NCBI GenBank assembly: GCA_903772945.1 | Contig: CAICTM010000037.1 | Span: 96,219 to 160,218 of the forward strand | From: Seminavis robusta | Taxonomy: Eukaryota > Bacillariophyta > Bacillariophyceae > Naviculales > Naviculaceae | Length of the DNA stretch: 64,000 bases | Reading direction: 5' to 3' | Shown: positions 50,876 through 59,709 of the stretch, one piece after another | Layout of the letters: every line of letters starts with the position of its first letter | How positions within the stretch are numbered: the first letter of the stretch is position 1 | Program-made: the position numbers and the translations under genes | Notes under the pieces: model-generated | Databases searched by the model: none | What the model saw: only the letters and a program-made list of their open reading frames with translations | Told to the model about the DNA's origin: nothing

Positions 50876-50887
50876 CAACTCCCGCGG
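50876..50887 (+). promoter_or_regulatory. Shared upstream motif, copy 3 (CAACTCCCGCGG)
   Basis: Lies 146 bp before the ATG of cluster gene 3. Shares the core ACTCCCGCGG with 45815-45826 and 47954-47965, and with 36265-36276 near ATG5. Confidence 0.5.
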
Positions 50888-51032
50888 TTTGCCCTCTTTC
50901 CAGGATGATTTTGGCTTGTTTGACCACAATTAATTCTGCTTCGAAGCTAAGTTGTTGCTGTTGCCTCCGCTGCTGTACAGTAATTCGCCTTTCTCTTCAA
51001 GTGCTCGTGAAGTTGCTGTTCTGTCTATCACC

Positions 51033-52367
51033 ATGTCTAAACCCGACAAAGTTGACACGACGTCTCGCCCTTTGTGGTGGCATTTGGTCGACATTGTGGA
51101 CTACTTCGTCTTTTCGATTTTTGCGGCCTTCTTGTTTCCAAGCGTCATCGCGACGATGAATTGGGCGTTCGATGTGTACGGTAAGCATTGAGTTCATCGT
51201 CCGCATTGCCGCATCGATACCGGTACCGGTACCCTCACGAAGTCTTTTCTTGGTTCCATTCGTAGCAATTGTAGGCTTGGGGCTTTTCCTTTTCCACGTT
51301 GTGTGTCATGTGCCTTTCGCAGGACATATTGTTGTTTTGACGGAAACGGGCAATACAGCTGGATGGGACTCGTTCGAAGGGTCTTGTTTACATCATCTGC
51401 TTTTATTTGCGGGGTGGTACTTTTTTTGCTGGGGCAGTTTGCTTACGAAATGGCAGACTATCAGCACAGCAAGCAAGCAAAGAGGTCAGGAATGTGAACC
51501 TGCTGATTTGATGTCCATGACGGTATCAATCCCAGCTTTTGGACCATTCTTTCTTGGCTGCTTTGCACACTGGGTTGCATTGCGCTGGTTTGAAACAACG
51601 GAAGAAATGATTGAGGAGCAACGTCGCCGCGACGAGGAGTGTGCCTGGGTCAACAGAGACATTTATGACTTCTATAGCGCTTCTAGCCCTCCCAACAGGA
51701 CTGAAGAAGACATCAGCGAAGGTGACACTCAAGGCGACGATGAAGGAGACGATGAAGGAGACAATGACGGTGACAATGACGGTGACAATGACGGTGAAAA
51801 GTATGAACTGGGATATGAGATCTTTTTCACCAACGCGATGGTTGCTCTCCTTTTGTGTCTCATTGTGGACACGAAAGTTCAAGGAATGGATGGTGAGCAC
51901 CGAAAAAACGCAACTTGCTGTCGTTCGCGACGAAACAACTGGAACAACTGACACGCTTTTGCCGGCCTCAAGCAGAAAATGCCTACACTATTCATAGCAC
52001 TCGCAAGTATCTCGGAACCGCCGTGTGGTCGGTGTTGCTTGGGCTATCCGTGTATGCTTTTGCGGTCTTCCGCCGTCGTCATTTCGAGAAATCGGCCTCC
52101 AAAAACGATGCGGCTTCAACCGACAACGATGCGCTACAACCGCCGAGCCCAAAACAAACGACGTGGCTTCAACCGACAACGATGCGGCTACAACCGCCGA
52201 GCCCAAAACAAACGACGTGGCTTCAACCGACAACGATGCGGCTACAACCGCCGAGCCCAAAACAAACGATGTGGCTTCAACCGACAACGATGCGCTACAA
52301 CCGCCGAGCCCAAAACAAATGCGGCTTCAACCGACAACGATGCGGTTACAACCGCCGAGCTCCATAA
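51033..52367 (+). CDS. Membrane protein with acidic loop and minisatellite-coded tail, cluster gene 3
   Basis: 389 aa in three exons (51033-51180, 51266-51892, 51973-52367), GT-AG, phases 1 and 1. The ATG at 51033 gives MSKPDKVDTTSRPLWWHLVD. Hydrophobic segments: YFVFSIFAAFLFPSVIATM, IVGLGLFLFHVVCHVPFAG, LLLFAGWYFFCWGSLL, AFGPFFLGCFAHWVALRWF, NAMVALLLCLIVDTKV and YLGTAVWSVLLGLSVYAFAVF. An acidic repeat loop (EGDDEGDNDGDNDGDNDGEK) lies before the fifth. After the last helix the reading frame enters a 54-bp minisatellite. A one-base difference between units moves the frame from an NDxAS/TxD reading to a QPPSPKQ reading. The stop at 52365 follows from that frame. Intron 1 holds ggtaccggtaccctc-type palindromes. 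Function unknown; not obviously homologous to genes 1 and 2. Confidence 0.7.
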
Positions 52368-52395
52368 AACCGACAACGATGTGGGTACCACCGCC
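52104..52395 (+). repeat. 54-bp coding minisatellite with single-base unit variants
   Basis: About five imperfect units of cttcaaccgacaacgatgcg followed by gctacaaccgccgagcccaa. Units with gatgcg-ctacaa (near 52129 and 52288) lack one g found in units with gatgcggctacaa (near 52182 and 52236). The reading frame therefore differs between units. Could be real or a sequencing/assembly indel. Confidence 0.85.
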
Positions 52396-52746
52396 GAGCC
52401 CTCGCCCGAGGGAAAGAAATAAGTTTGAAGGCTCAACCAAGTCGAGCCCTTGAGTTGGCAGGGGATTCTATGCCACAACACGAAAAGAAAGGGTGGACCG
52501 ATACGACTGTAGCAGAAAGACGATCACGCCGCTGTACTGTAGCTCCTCACAAAAAAGATTGCATTGTCCCCCGATCACCGGTTCGGTACCTTGCAATCTA
52601 ACATAGTAAATTGTTTCGTTTCTTTGTCAAATCCTCTTCCATCCGAGTGTCCCCGTTTTGGGTACCTCGCAGTAGTAGCATTGCCGATACGGGTAGGAGC
52701 GAGTTGCCCCCTTTGTCGCATGTATTTTTCTAAAGATGCAGCAGCT
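52368..52746. other. Convergent intergenic region, 379 bp
   Basis: End of the minisatellite, then 3' flanks of cluster gene 3 and the carboxypeptidase gene. No gene seen. Confidence 0.5.
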
Positions 52747-54743
52747 TCACCATTCATGATCCAAGACCTTGCGTAGCATCTCAAATGCTTCCATCGGCCT
52801 GTATGCAGGCACCTCATGGCCAGCCCCGTGAACAGTTACAAACGTAAACTTCCCCTTTGTCGAGGCGCCAAGATCAAACTCAGTAGCGTATCCCGCGACT
52901 TCTTTCTCGACTTCCCAACTCTGCCACAATTTTTCTGGTGGTGCCGTCCAACCCAAGTCCCAAATCCAATACTGAGTTCCTGCTGTGGAACAGACACTAT
53001 CGTCATCACCAGAAAAGACAAAGACCTGCAAGTCGTGATCAATTGCAGCTTGTACCACCTCCTTGTATTGGTCTATGATAGAAGATGAGAAGTCGCGACT
53101 GTTGTAGTCTACGATCCTCGAGCACTCATACCATTTCTCGACCTGGTGGCTCACGTGAAGTGCCTCTTGTACATCAGGCCTATTCAGGTATGAATTCTTG
53201 AAACGACAAGATTGAGACGTGGGGGCAGAAAATCGCTACTCTGTCTTGTTGCACTTACCAGGTGTTGCTCTGAACACGGCCTGTAATGATCCTCCGTCGG
53301 AAGAAACGGGGGACCCCCAGCCGTGGAGTAGTTCAAGAGTTTTTGAGCCTGTGACGAAGTTTCGGAATCCAACCGTCGTCGTGATGTCTTTGCGGCCTCA
53401 GGCACACAGACTGGGTAATCCAAAGCGTACGGATTGATCTTGCCGTAGAGCTCTTTGAACATTTTCTCTTCCAGTTTTTGACACTCCTACAAACGGGGCA
53501 AGGGACTAGTATTAAGCAAAGGATTTGGATTGATATGATCAGTAAAACCCGTTGTTGTAACAATGTTGCTTACCTGCGTATCAAAGCTATCAGGTAGAGT
53601 GCACGATGTAGCCCACTGATCAAAGAGAGGCTTTGCGAGCAGTCCGTGGGAATAAAATGCATTGATTTGAGTGACTGTGTTCGAGAAAGGATCCACATAG
53701 GGATTTCCTACAAGCATGCCTTGAAAGTTGATCTCCTTAGCTGTGTCGCGGTTGATGATTTCCATGGTCACTGCAAAAAGAATGAAAAGAGCGCATCAAT
53801 CACGGATCCCGAGGCCAATCAAGGAAGCAGTGCTGCTGATGCCCACTAAGAAACGAAATGTACAAGTAGAACTTACGCTGAGGCATGTAGTGTCCTGTAA
53901 CCAGAAAAACCAAAAGTGAGCATGACGATCCAACCACATCAATGTTGGATACGGTAGCAATGAATACAAATACAAGATGCTCACCACCATAGGATTCGGA
54001 AGAAATGTAGAATTGATTCGATTTTCGTTCTGAGAAGCGCTCCAAGAACTGACGAATAAGTTCATAGTTGTCACTTGCAGCTTGCTTGTCGCCTGTTTTG
54101 TAATCGGCTTTAGTGTCGGAATAGGAAAAGCCCACCCCAGATGGCTGTTCAATGTAAAGAATGGAAGCCAGTTTATTCCACGAGTATTTATTAGGACTGA
54201 GTGTCCCATTTTGCGAGATAAAGTAAGGCCCGTGCTCCGTCCCGAATCCAACAAAGCCTGGGAGTTGCAACAAACAGATGTAAGAGAGCTTTAGAGTGAT
54301 GGCACGAAGCAACGCAGATTCAGAAACATCACGCCTCTTCCTGGACTCCACTTACCAGAGCAACCCGGGCCTCCATTGGTCCAAAGCACGACGGGGTCGT
54401 CACTTGGATTCGATTGGGACTCGACATACCAATAGAAAATACGGCGTCCATGGGCTTCGTCGACAGTCAGATATCCGGCAAACTGCTTGAATCCTGGATC
54501 ATAATCCAGACCAGGCAAGGACGGGATAAAGTCCTTTTGCGCGTCTTCGGTATAAACCGAAAGATCAATCACAGCACCCCTACTGACAGTTTTCGTAGCA
54601 GTGTGCTGGGACTTGGATCGTCTCGATCCAAGGACAGCGGGCGAGACATTTGAATTCGGAACATCCTTCCTTAAATGAAACAATCCTGCGCCTAATGTGC
54701 TGAGGGCCGTGAGGATGACCGGGCCGTGTAGAAAGGAACTCAT
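52747..54743 (-). CDS. Serine carboxypeptidase (peptidase family S10)
   Basis: 517 aa in six exons: 54356-54743, 53985-54257, 53877-53894 (18 bp), 53574-53770, 53259-53486 and 52747-53196. All junctions are GT-AG and in frame. ATG at 54743. An N-terminal hydrophobic segment (GPVILTALSTLGAGLF) acts as signal peptide or anchor. Then GYLTVDEAHGRRIFYWYVES and the oxyanion motif WTNGGPGCSG, split by intron 1. The catalytic Ser is S218 in SSESYGG, and the 18-bp micro-exon completes GHYMPQ. The Asp is D434 in FSGDDDSVCSTAG and the His is H495 in VHGAGHEVPAYRP. It removes C-terminal residues from peptides at acid pH, usually in the vacuole/lysosome or after secretion. It is divergent from DPH2. Confidence 0.95.
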
Positions 54744-55059
54744 CTCGATGAGCTTTCCTTAGTACAAGTAGTTGGCGGTGTCACTGAAGTTTTCTCTCCT
54801 GCAGTCCTCTTCCAACTTATGTTTCAAGCAGTGTAATGATCTGGGATGGTTCTGTGTCTAGTACGGTATTTGAGAAAGGACGTCATCGCTGAGGGCAAAG
54901 GAAAAGATATTCAAAGATCCATCACGAAAGTGACGTCAATAGAATCAATCCCGCACAACTGTCACCACCAATTTATTCTTCCGCTCGGGCCTTTCTGGCT
55001 GGCTAGCTAGCTAGCTAGTAGAACGGGCAAACACAAATCCACAAGAAATCCCCTTCAAA
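54744..55059. promoter_or_regulatory. Divergent promoter, carboxypeptidase / DPH2, 316 bp
   Basis: Contains one perfect TGACGTCA at 54931-54938, about 190 bp from the carboxypeptidase start and 120 bp from the DPH2 start, and a gctagctagctagctag tract near 55003. TGACGTCA binds bZIP factors; in diatoms such sites are linked to CO2/cAMP response, so a regulatory role is plausible. Confidence 0.5.
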
Positions 55060-56913
55060 ATGACGGAACGAGCACCCCAATTGCTGTTTGACGATGGCTC
55101 CAGAGCAATCCAGCAAACCTCAGCGTCTGATGTAGAGACTGCATCCCCACCGGAATCAGGCAGAGGTTCCATTCCCATTTCAAAATTCTACGAAATTGAT
55201 CGCATTGCAGCTCGGATTGTGGAAATTGTGCGACAAAAGAAGTGTACCGAGCAACTGGACGAAAATTCAGATCATTGGTTTGCACGTGTGGCTCTTCAGT
55301 TTCCTGATGCCCTCTTATGCGACAGTCCAGAAGTTTGTTGGGAAATGGAGGACGCCCTCGAGAGGCTCCTCAAGGACGAAAAAGACACGAAAGATCAACC
55401 TCTACCATCTCTGGTGTTCTGTCTTGGTGATACAACTTTTGGACCATGCTGTGCCGATGAAGTGGCGGCTCATCATCTAAAGGCCGATGTCCTGACTCAC
55501 TATGGCCATGCCTGCTTATCACATCCGGCTTTATCCCTCCCTGTAATCTATGGCTTTGGTGTCACTGAAAACTGGAATACAGAGAGTGCCGTTGAGGCCA
55601 TTTTGAAACAAGCCAAGCAAGAGGCAGCCAGACGGATTTTGCTACTGTATCAGGTCCGATATCAGCATGCTATGGAAGACCTTCAAACTCAACTCAGTGA
55701 ACGAGGGGATATATTTTTGGTGTCAGGTCAAGTGCCACAGCAGCCACTCTATGATGGGCTGGATCATGCCACCGGACCTGCTTTGGAACAAAGCAATGAA
55801 TGCTGTCAAGGGACAAAAAAAAATTGCGAGACCAAGGATGTAGCAACTGAAAAAGCAGGAGCTGAGACAACTGCTACAGATAATGCTGAGAGTGACAAGG
55901 CAGCTGGAGTTAACCAACAATCCTCCCCGTTACCAACCAACACACTTTTATTAGGAGGATTGGAGGTCCCCAAAGATCTGGACTTTTCTTCCTTCACAGT
56001 GGTATTTGTAGGAGATGATGCGCAGGGAAAAGCTCAGGAAGGACAGCGACAATACATGAATACCATACTGTGGTATCTATCTTCCAAATCGCAGCCGGCT
56101 GGTCTGTGGACCTATTCTCCCACCAAACAAACCATTCAGACGGATATGCCGCCAGGGATACAACGACAACTCAATAGACGCTTCTACTTGATACAAAAGG
56201 CTCGTGACGCATCCATCTTTGGAATACTGATTGGGACTCTTTCGCAACGGTATTTTCGGTCCGTGGTGGCAACACTCCGAAAAGTCATTGAGGTAGCAGG
56301 GCGCTCAAGTTACACATTTGCCATGGGAAAAGTAAACCCGGCCAAGGTCGCAAACTTTGCAGAGATTGAGTGTTTTGTCATGGTCGCTTGCGCTGAAACT
56401 AGCTGGCTGGATGAAGGAGAACAGCGTGAAATGCACGTTCCAATAATCACACCACTGGAATTGCACATGGCCCTAGGTGAAGGTGGCCCTGAAACACAGT
56501 GGGGAGAATGCGACTACAGTTTGAACTACAACGACTTTCTTCTCAAGTATCCAAATTACTTGAACAACAGCGAATCAAGTAAGAATGACAATGGATTGCA
56601 AGATGCCAATGACGATGATCAATTGGATCAGGCAGAATCTACAGAAGAAGATGCACCGTACTTTTCTCTCATCACTGGGAAGTACGAGTCTAACCGAAAG
56701 AAGACCGTAGCAGACGATGTTGATTTGACGGCACTTCCTGGAAAAGGGCAGCTGACAACGTACAAGAGTGAGGCCGCGGAATTTTTGAAGCAAAGAGAGT
56801 ATCGAGGCCTAGAAACGCAGGCTGGGGAGACAGAAGTCCGCGCAGCGGTACCTGGACAGCAGGGGATTGCATCAAGGTACAACAATGATTTGGCAGAATC
56901 CGACAACAAGTGA
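55060..56913 (+). CDS. DPH2: Diphthamide biosynthesis protein 2 (DPH2)
   Basis: 617 aa, single exon, ATG at 55060 (MTERAPQLLFDDGSRAIQQT). DPH2 pairs with DPH1 to form the iron-sulfur enzyme that transfers the aminocarboxypropyl group from S-adenosylmethionine to a histidine of elongation factor 2, the first step of diphthamide synthesis in the cytosol. Landmarks: ALQFPDALL, LVFCLGDTTFGPCCADEVAA, HLKADVLTHYGHACLSHP, then FVGDDAQGKAQEGQ-type sequence, GILIGTLSQRYFRSVVATLR, SYTFAMGKVNPAKVANFAEI and CFVMVACAETSWLD. Cysteines in the GPCC, HACL and VACA segments are candidate cluster ligands. A Cys/Glu/Thr-rich insert (ECCQGTKKNCETKD) lies mid-protein and an acidic low-complexity stretch near residue 510. 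Confidence 0.92.
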   Translation: MTERAPQLLFDDGSRAIQQTSASDVETASPPESGRGSIPISKFYEIDRIAARIVEIVRQKKCTEQLDENSDHWFARVALQFPDALLCDSPEVCWEMEDALERLLKDEKDTKDQPLPSLVFCLGDTTFGPCCADEVAAHHLKADVLTHYGHACLSHPALSLPVIYGFGVTENWNTESAVEAILKQAKQEAARRILLLYQVRYQHAMEDLQTQLSERGDIFLVSGQVPQQPLYDGLDHATGPALEQSNECCQGTKKNCETKDVATEKAGAETTATDNAESDKAAGVNQQSSPLPTNTLLLGGLEVPKDLDFSSFTVVFVGDDAQGKAQEGQRQYMNTILWYLSSKSQPAGLWTYSPTKQTIQTDMPPGIQRQLNRRFYLIQKARDASIFGILIGTLSQRYFRSVVATLRKVIEVAGRSSYTFAMGKVNPAKVANFAEIECFVMVACAETSWLDEGEQREMHVPIITPLELHMALGEGGPETQWGECDYSLNYNDFLLKYPNYLNNSESSKNDNGLQDANDDDQLDQAESTEEDAPYFSLITGKYESNRKKTVADDVDLTALPGKGQLTTYKSEAAEFLKQREYRGLETQAGETEVRAAVPGQQGIASRYNNDLAESDNK

Positions 56914-57414
56914 TTTGTTTTGTAAGCCTAAGCTTTGAAGCTGGTATGAGCTTTCTTTCAAAGTTTTTCCATCCATGTAGACTCTGTTTGTGTTGGCGTT
57001 TTGGGTTAAGAGTGTAACTACTACAGTAGTACCTTTTAGGTCCATCCAACACCGCAAACGTTACATCGTACCAGATTTTCCTACATTTGATGGCACCACC
57101 AAGGGTCCCATGTTGATGGATCATCCGTGAGGTGACGAACTGTTGCGAAACAGCATTGGCTTTTACATACGGGCGGGGGGGTCCATTTCGGGGGTAAAAG
57201 TATTACTATCGCCATGACTCCAAGCAGAGCAATGTGGAAGCACATTTGCTCCTGCCTGGACTGGTACGTCACCGTAGATAGGGTTAGGGTTATCAGGAGA
57301 ACAGTCGCAGCAGGAGCCAATCCAAGCCTCACATTGCTAGTAGCCACCAATCGAAGAGGACAATGGCGTCCTTTTCTTTTTCTTTTCTTTTCGAACGGCG
57401 ACTGGCAATGGCTA

Positions 57415-57470
57415 CTCGCTACGGCTACCGCTACTGCTATCGCTACTGCTACGGCTACTGCTAGCCGGTC
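57415..57470. repeat. GCTAC hexanucleotide microsatellite
   Basis: Imperfect run of gctact/gctacg/gctacc/gctatc units. Produces alternating Ala-Val open frames on the minus strand with no protein meaning. Confidence 0.8.
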
Positions 57471-57605
57471 ATGGTGGTGTGCTCCGTCATGGTGGTGTGC
57501 TCCGATTGCGAGCGATCGAACGGTCTTTTCTATTTTTCGGCCGATGACCGATCGATCCTTTTCCACTGCTATGATGCGTTCACCACCTGGTATTTCGCTA
57601 GCGCC

Positions 57606-57809
57606 TCTTGAGCGACACCAACTTGTGCTTCACTCCCCTCTTGAGCGACACCAACTGGTGCTTTGTCTCCCATCTTGAGCGACACCATGATCTGGTGCTT
57701 CGACTCCACTCTTGAGCGACACCAACTGGTGCTTCACTCCCCTCTTGAGCGACACCAACTGGTGCTTCGTCTCCCACCTTGAGTGACACCAACTGGTGCT
57801 TCTACTCCC
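57606..57809. repeat. Minisatellite, unit about 33-35 bp, six copies
   Basis: Six copies of ttgagcgacaccaactggtg plus a variable cttcactcccctc tail. Copies differ by a few substitutions and small indels. Non-coding as far as can be seen. Confidence 0.85.
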
Positions 57810-58041
57810 CTCCTCGGCCTACCGGCCCTGGAGTGTACCCTGCCGTTGTTGCCATGCGTCCCGACTCCAGGGCCATGGTCGCGAATTTTTTTTCGACAAC
57901 AACAACAAAAACGATCGGCCTTTAAGTCTCCGACGGATTGGCCCCTAAGTCTTCTGCTCCTGGCAAGATTCGCGGCCCCTATCTCTCGGACTCCTGACCG
58001 GATTGGATTTCACCCCCGCTTTAAGAATCCAAAGTTCCGAC

Positions 58042-58115
58042 TGACGTCAGTGTCCGTTGACGTCATCGATCGTGACCGGACACCGTCACGATTATGACGT
58101 CACGTTTCGTGACGT
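58042..58115. promoter_or_regulatory. Cluster of three perfect TGACGTCA palindromes plus TGACGT half-site
   Basis: TGACGTCA at 58042-58049, 58058-58065 and 58095-58102; TGACGT at 58110-58115; related cgtcacg/cgtgacc between them. An 8-bp palindrome is expected about once per 65 kb by chance, so three in 61 bp is striking. Lies about 780 bp upstream of a degenerate gag-like ORF and may be part of a retrotransposon promoter. Confidence 0.6.
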
Positions 58116-58896
58116 GTTTTCATCCGTGCTTCCGAAATTTTTTAAGTCGATGCATGAAAAGTCCACCGCGCGAAGTCGATGCTTGAAAAGGAGTTGGGGG
58201 CCTCTAAGTCTTTGACTTTGCCCTCTAAGTCTTTGTCCCGCCCCCTAAGTCTTCCACCCACCGATGACTTGTTGCGCGACGAGACAGGTGGTGGCTTTGG
58301 TTGGTGCTCAGTCCAACTGTTCCACACCACACAATACCAAGCCACACCACACCCTTGCATGGATATCCTGACAACATGGTACCTGACCAGACACCGGTGT
58401 CAGAGATTGAGGTTGACTCATTGCAGTGGATCCCCAGTTCAAAAGCTACTTGGCTGGTAGTCTTTTGGATGCTTGGATTGGGTTCAAGCCCTGTGCAATC
58501 CTACAGCAACAGTACAAGCCTGGGCTGCTGTGGTGGTGGCCCTGATTCCTCCCATTCCAGGCTATGCAGTGCAACACTAGGAGGTCATAATCCCAATCCT
58601 GAAAGCTTCCAACCAAGCCTTCCCTGATTTGGACCACTGCATCCTGCCTCTTGCTGCCTTCCAGTTGCCTGCCTCCCAGTTGTTGCTTCCCTTCCAGTTG
58701 CTGCCTTGTTGCTGTGAGTCTTTGCTTTGTTTCAGCCCCAGTTCTGTTTGCCTGGTGCTCTTGCCGTTGGTCCAGCCTTTATCCAGTTCCTGACTGTTGT
58801 TGCCGCTCCCAAAGGCATTGTTGCCGACAGTTCATTGAGTCATTGAATTGTCCCACCAACGACACTTCAACACTTCTTCCAGCACCATCCCCAACC

Positions 58897-59709
58897 ATGT
58901 CTGCTGACCTTCTAGTTCGTGGCAAGGCCCACGAGATCAAGTCCGTCTCCAAGGCTATCTTGGAGTTGACTGATGAGGCCACTCGCCAGTTTGTTACCAC
59001 CAAGCTACAGGACCTGTTTGATCCCATGGGATTCAGCGGTCAGAGTCTTGATGCGGCACGGCTCAACCAGTCGTTTTCCCTCCAGTCGGTGTGTATCATC
59101 GACGGCAAGGTCCAGCCCCTGACTGCCCCGACTTTGGCAGAGAAGGACGATGTCGTCTCTGTCATTGCCAGCATCAGTGACACCATCGGTGAGAGTATTC
59201 CTGTTCGTGTTCCCCATGATGCATTTACTGGTTTCGTCACCTCTTTGGCCTCCAAGCAGGTCGTTGACGATTTGAAACTGGTCCACTTTGAGGCCAGCCC
59301 GGCCTCAGAGCTGGCTGCTTCTGCCAGTACAGAGGAGACTCCAGTCGTGGTTGGCATGGAAGCCCTCCAGTTCGAGGGTGCCACCGCCGAGGCAAAAACC
59401 CAGCCCTGGCTGGTGCTACTGCCCCTGGTCTTGCCACTCCCGAGAGGAGTTCAGTTCGACTTTGCGGCCACCATCGATTCCGATCCGGCAACTGTGTCGA
59501 GCTGGCCTTACGCCCAAGAATGGTTCCGTGCCCAGCAATACCTGGCAAAGCGTTGTGACAGTCGTTCTGTCACCGGCGCTAAGCAATCCGATTTCCGGCC
59601 AATTTGGCCCAGCTGCACCTTCCAAGAGGAACATGCACATACAAGCTTCCCAGAACACTGTGGCATCTCAGGAACGATCAGCCCCTGTTCGACCACATTG
59701 TCCAACTAA
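58897..59709 (+). pseudogene. Gag-like retrotransposon ORF, probably degenerate
   Basis: 270 codons from the ATG at 58897 (MSADLLVRGKAHEIKSVSKA), through LTDEATRQFVTTKLQDLFD and DDVVSVIASISDTIGESIPV. The first ~170 residues look protein-like (helical, mixed charge). After about 59390 the frame reads poorly and another frame becomes plausible (LFDHIVQLNPDWDEDTPALV, near 59675-59740), which suggests frameshifts. Surroundings are repeat-rich with bZIP-type elements upstream. I infer a gag-like retrotransposon product, but no zinc knuckle, protease or reverse transcriptase is visible, so a decayed single-copy gene is possible. Confidence 0.35.

Larger units (their letters stand above)
49968..51032. 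other. Intergenic, 1065 bp, with AT-rich island and nested inverted repeat
   Basis: Bases 50260-50520 are markedly AT-rich compared with the coding surroundings. A nested inverted repeat lies at 50560-50700 (separate entry). caactcccgcgg at 50876-50887 precedes cluster gene 3. No gene. Confidence 0.6.
56914..58896. other. Repeat-rich, gene-poor region, 1983 bp
   Basis: Holds a GCTACT/GCTACC microsatellite (57415-57470), a ~35-bp minisatellite (57606-57809), a cluster of TGACGTCA sites (58042-58115), and several cctctaagtcttt-like repeats (57921-58255). Open frames are repeat-driven. No gene supported. Confidence 0.6.

Noticed and set aside
57081-57566. Minus-strand frame with HHHDGAHHHD and an Ala-Val run
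   Set aside because: Generated by the GCTACT microsatellite and a local duplication (tcatggtggtgtgctcc).
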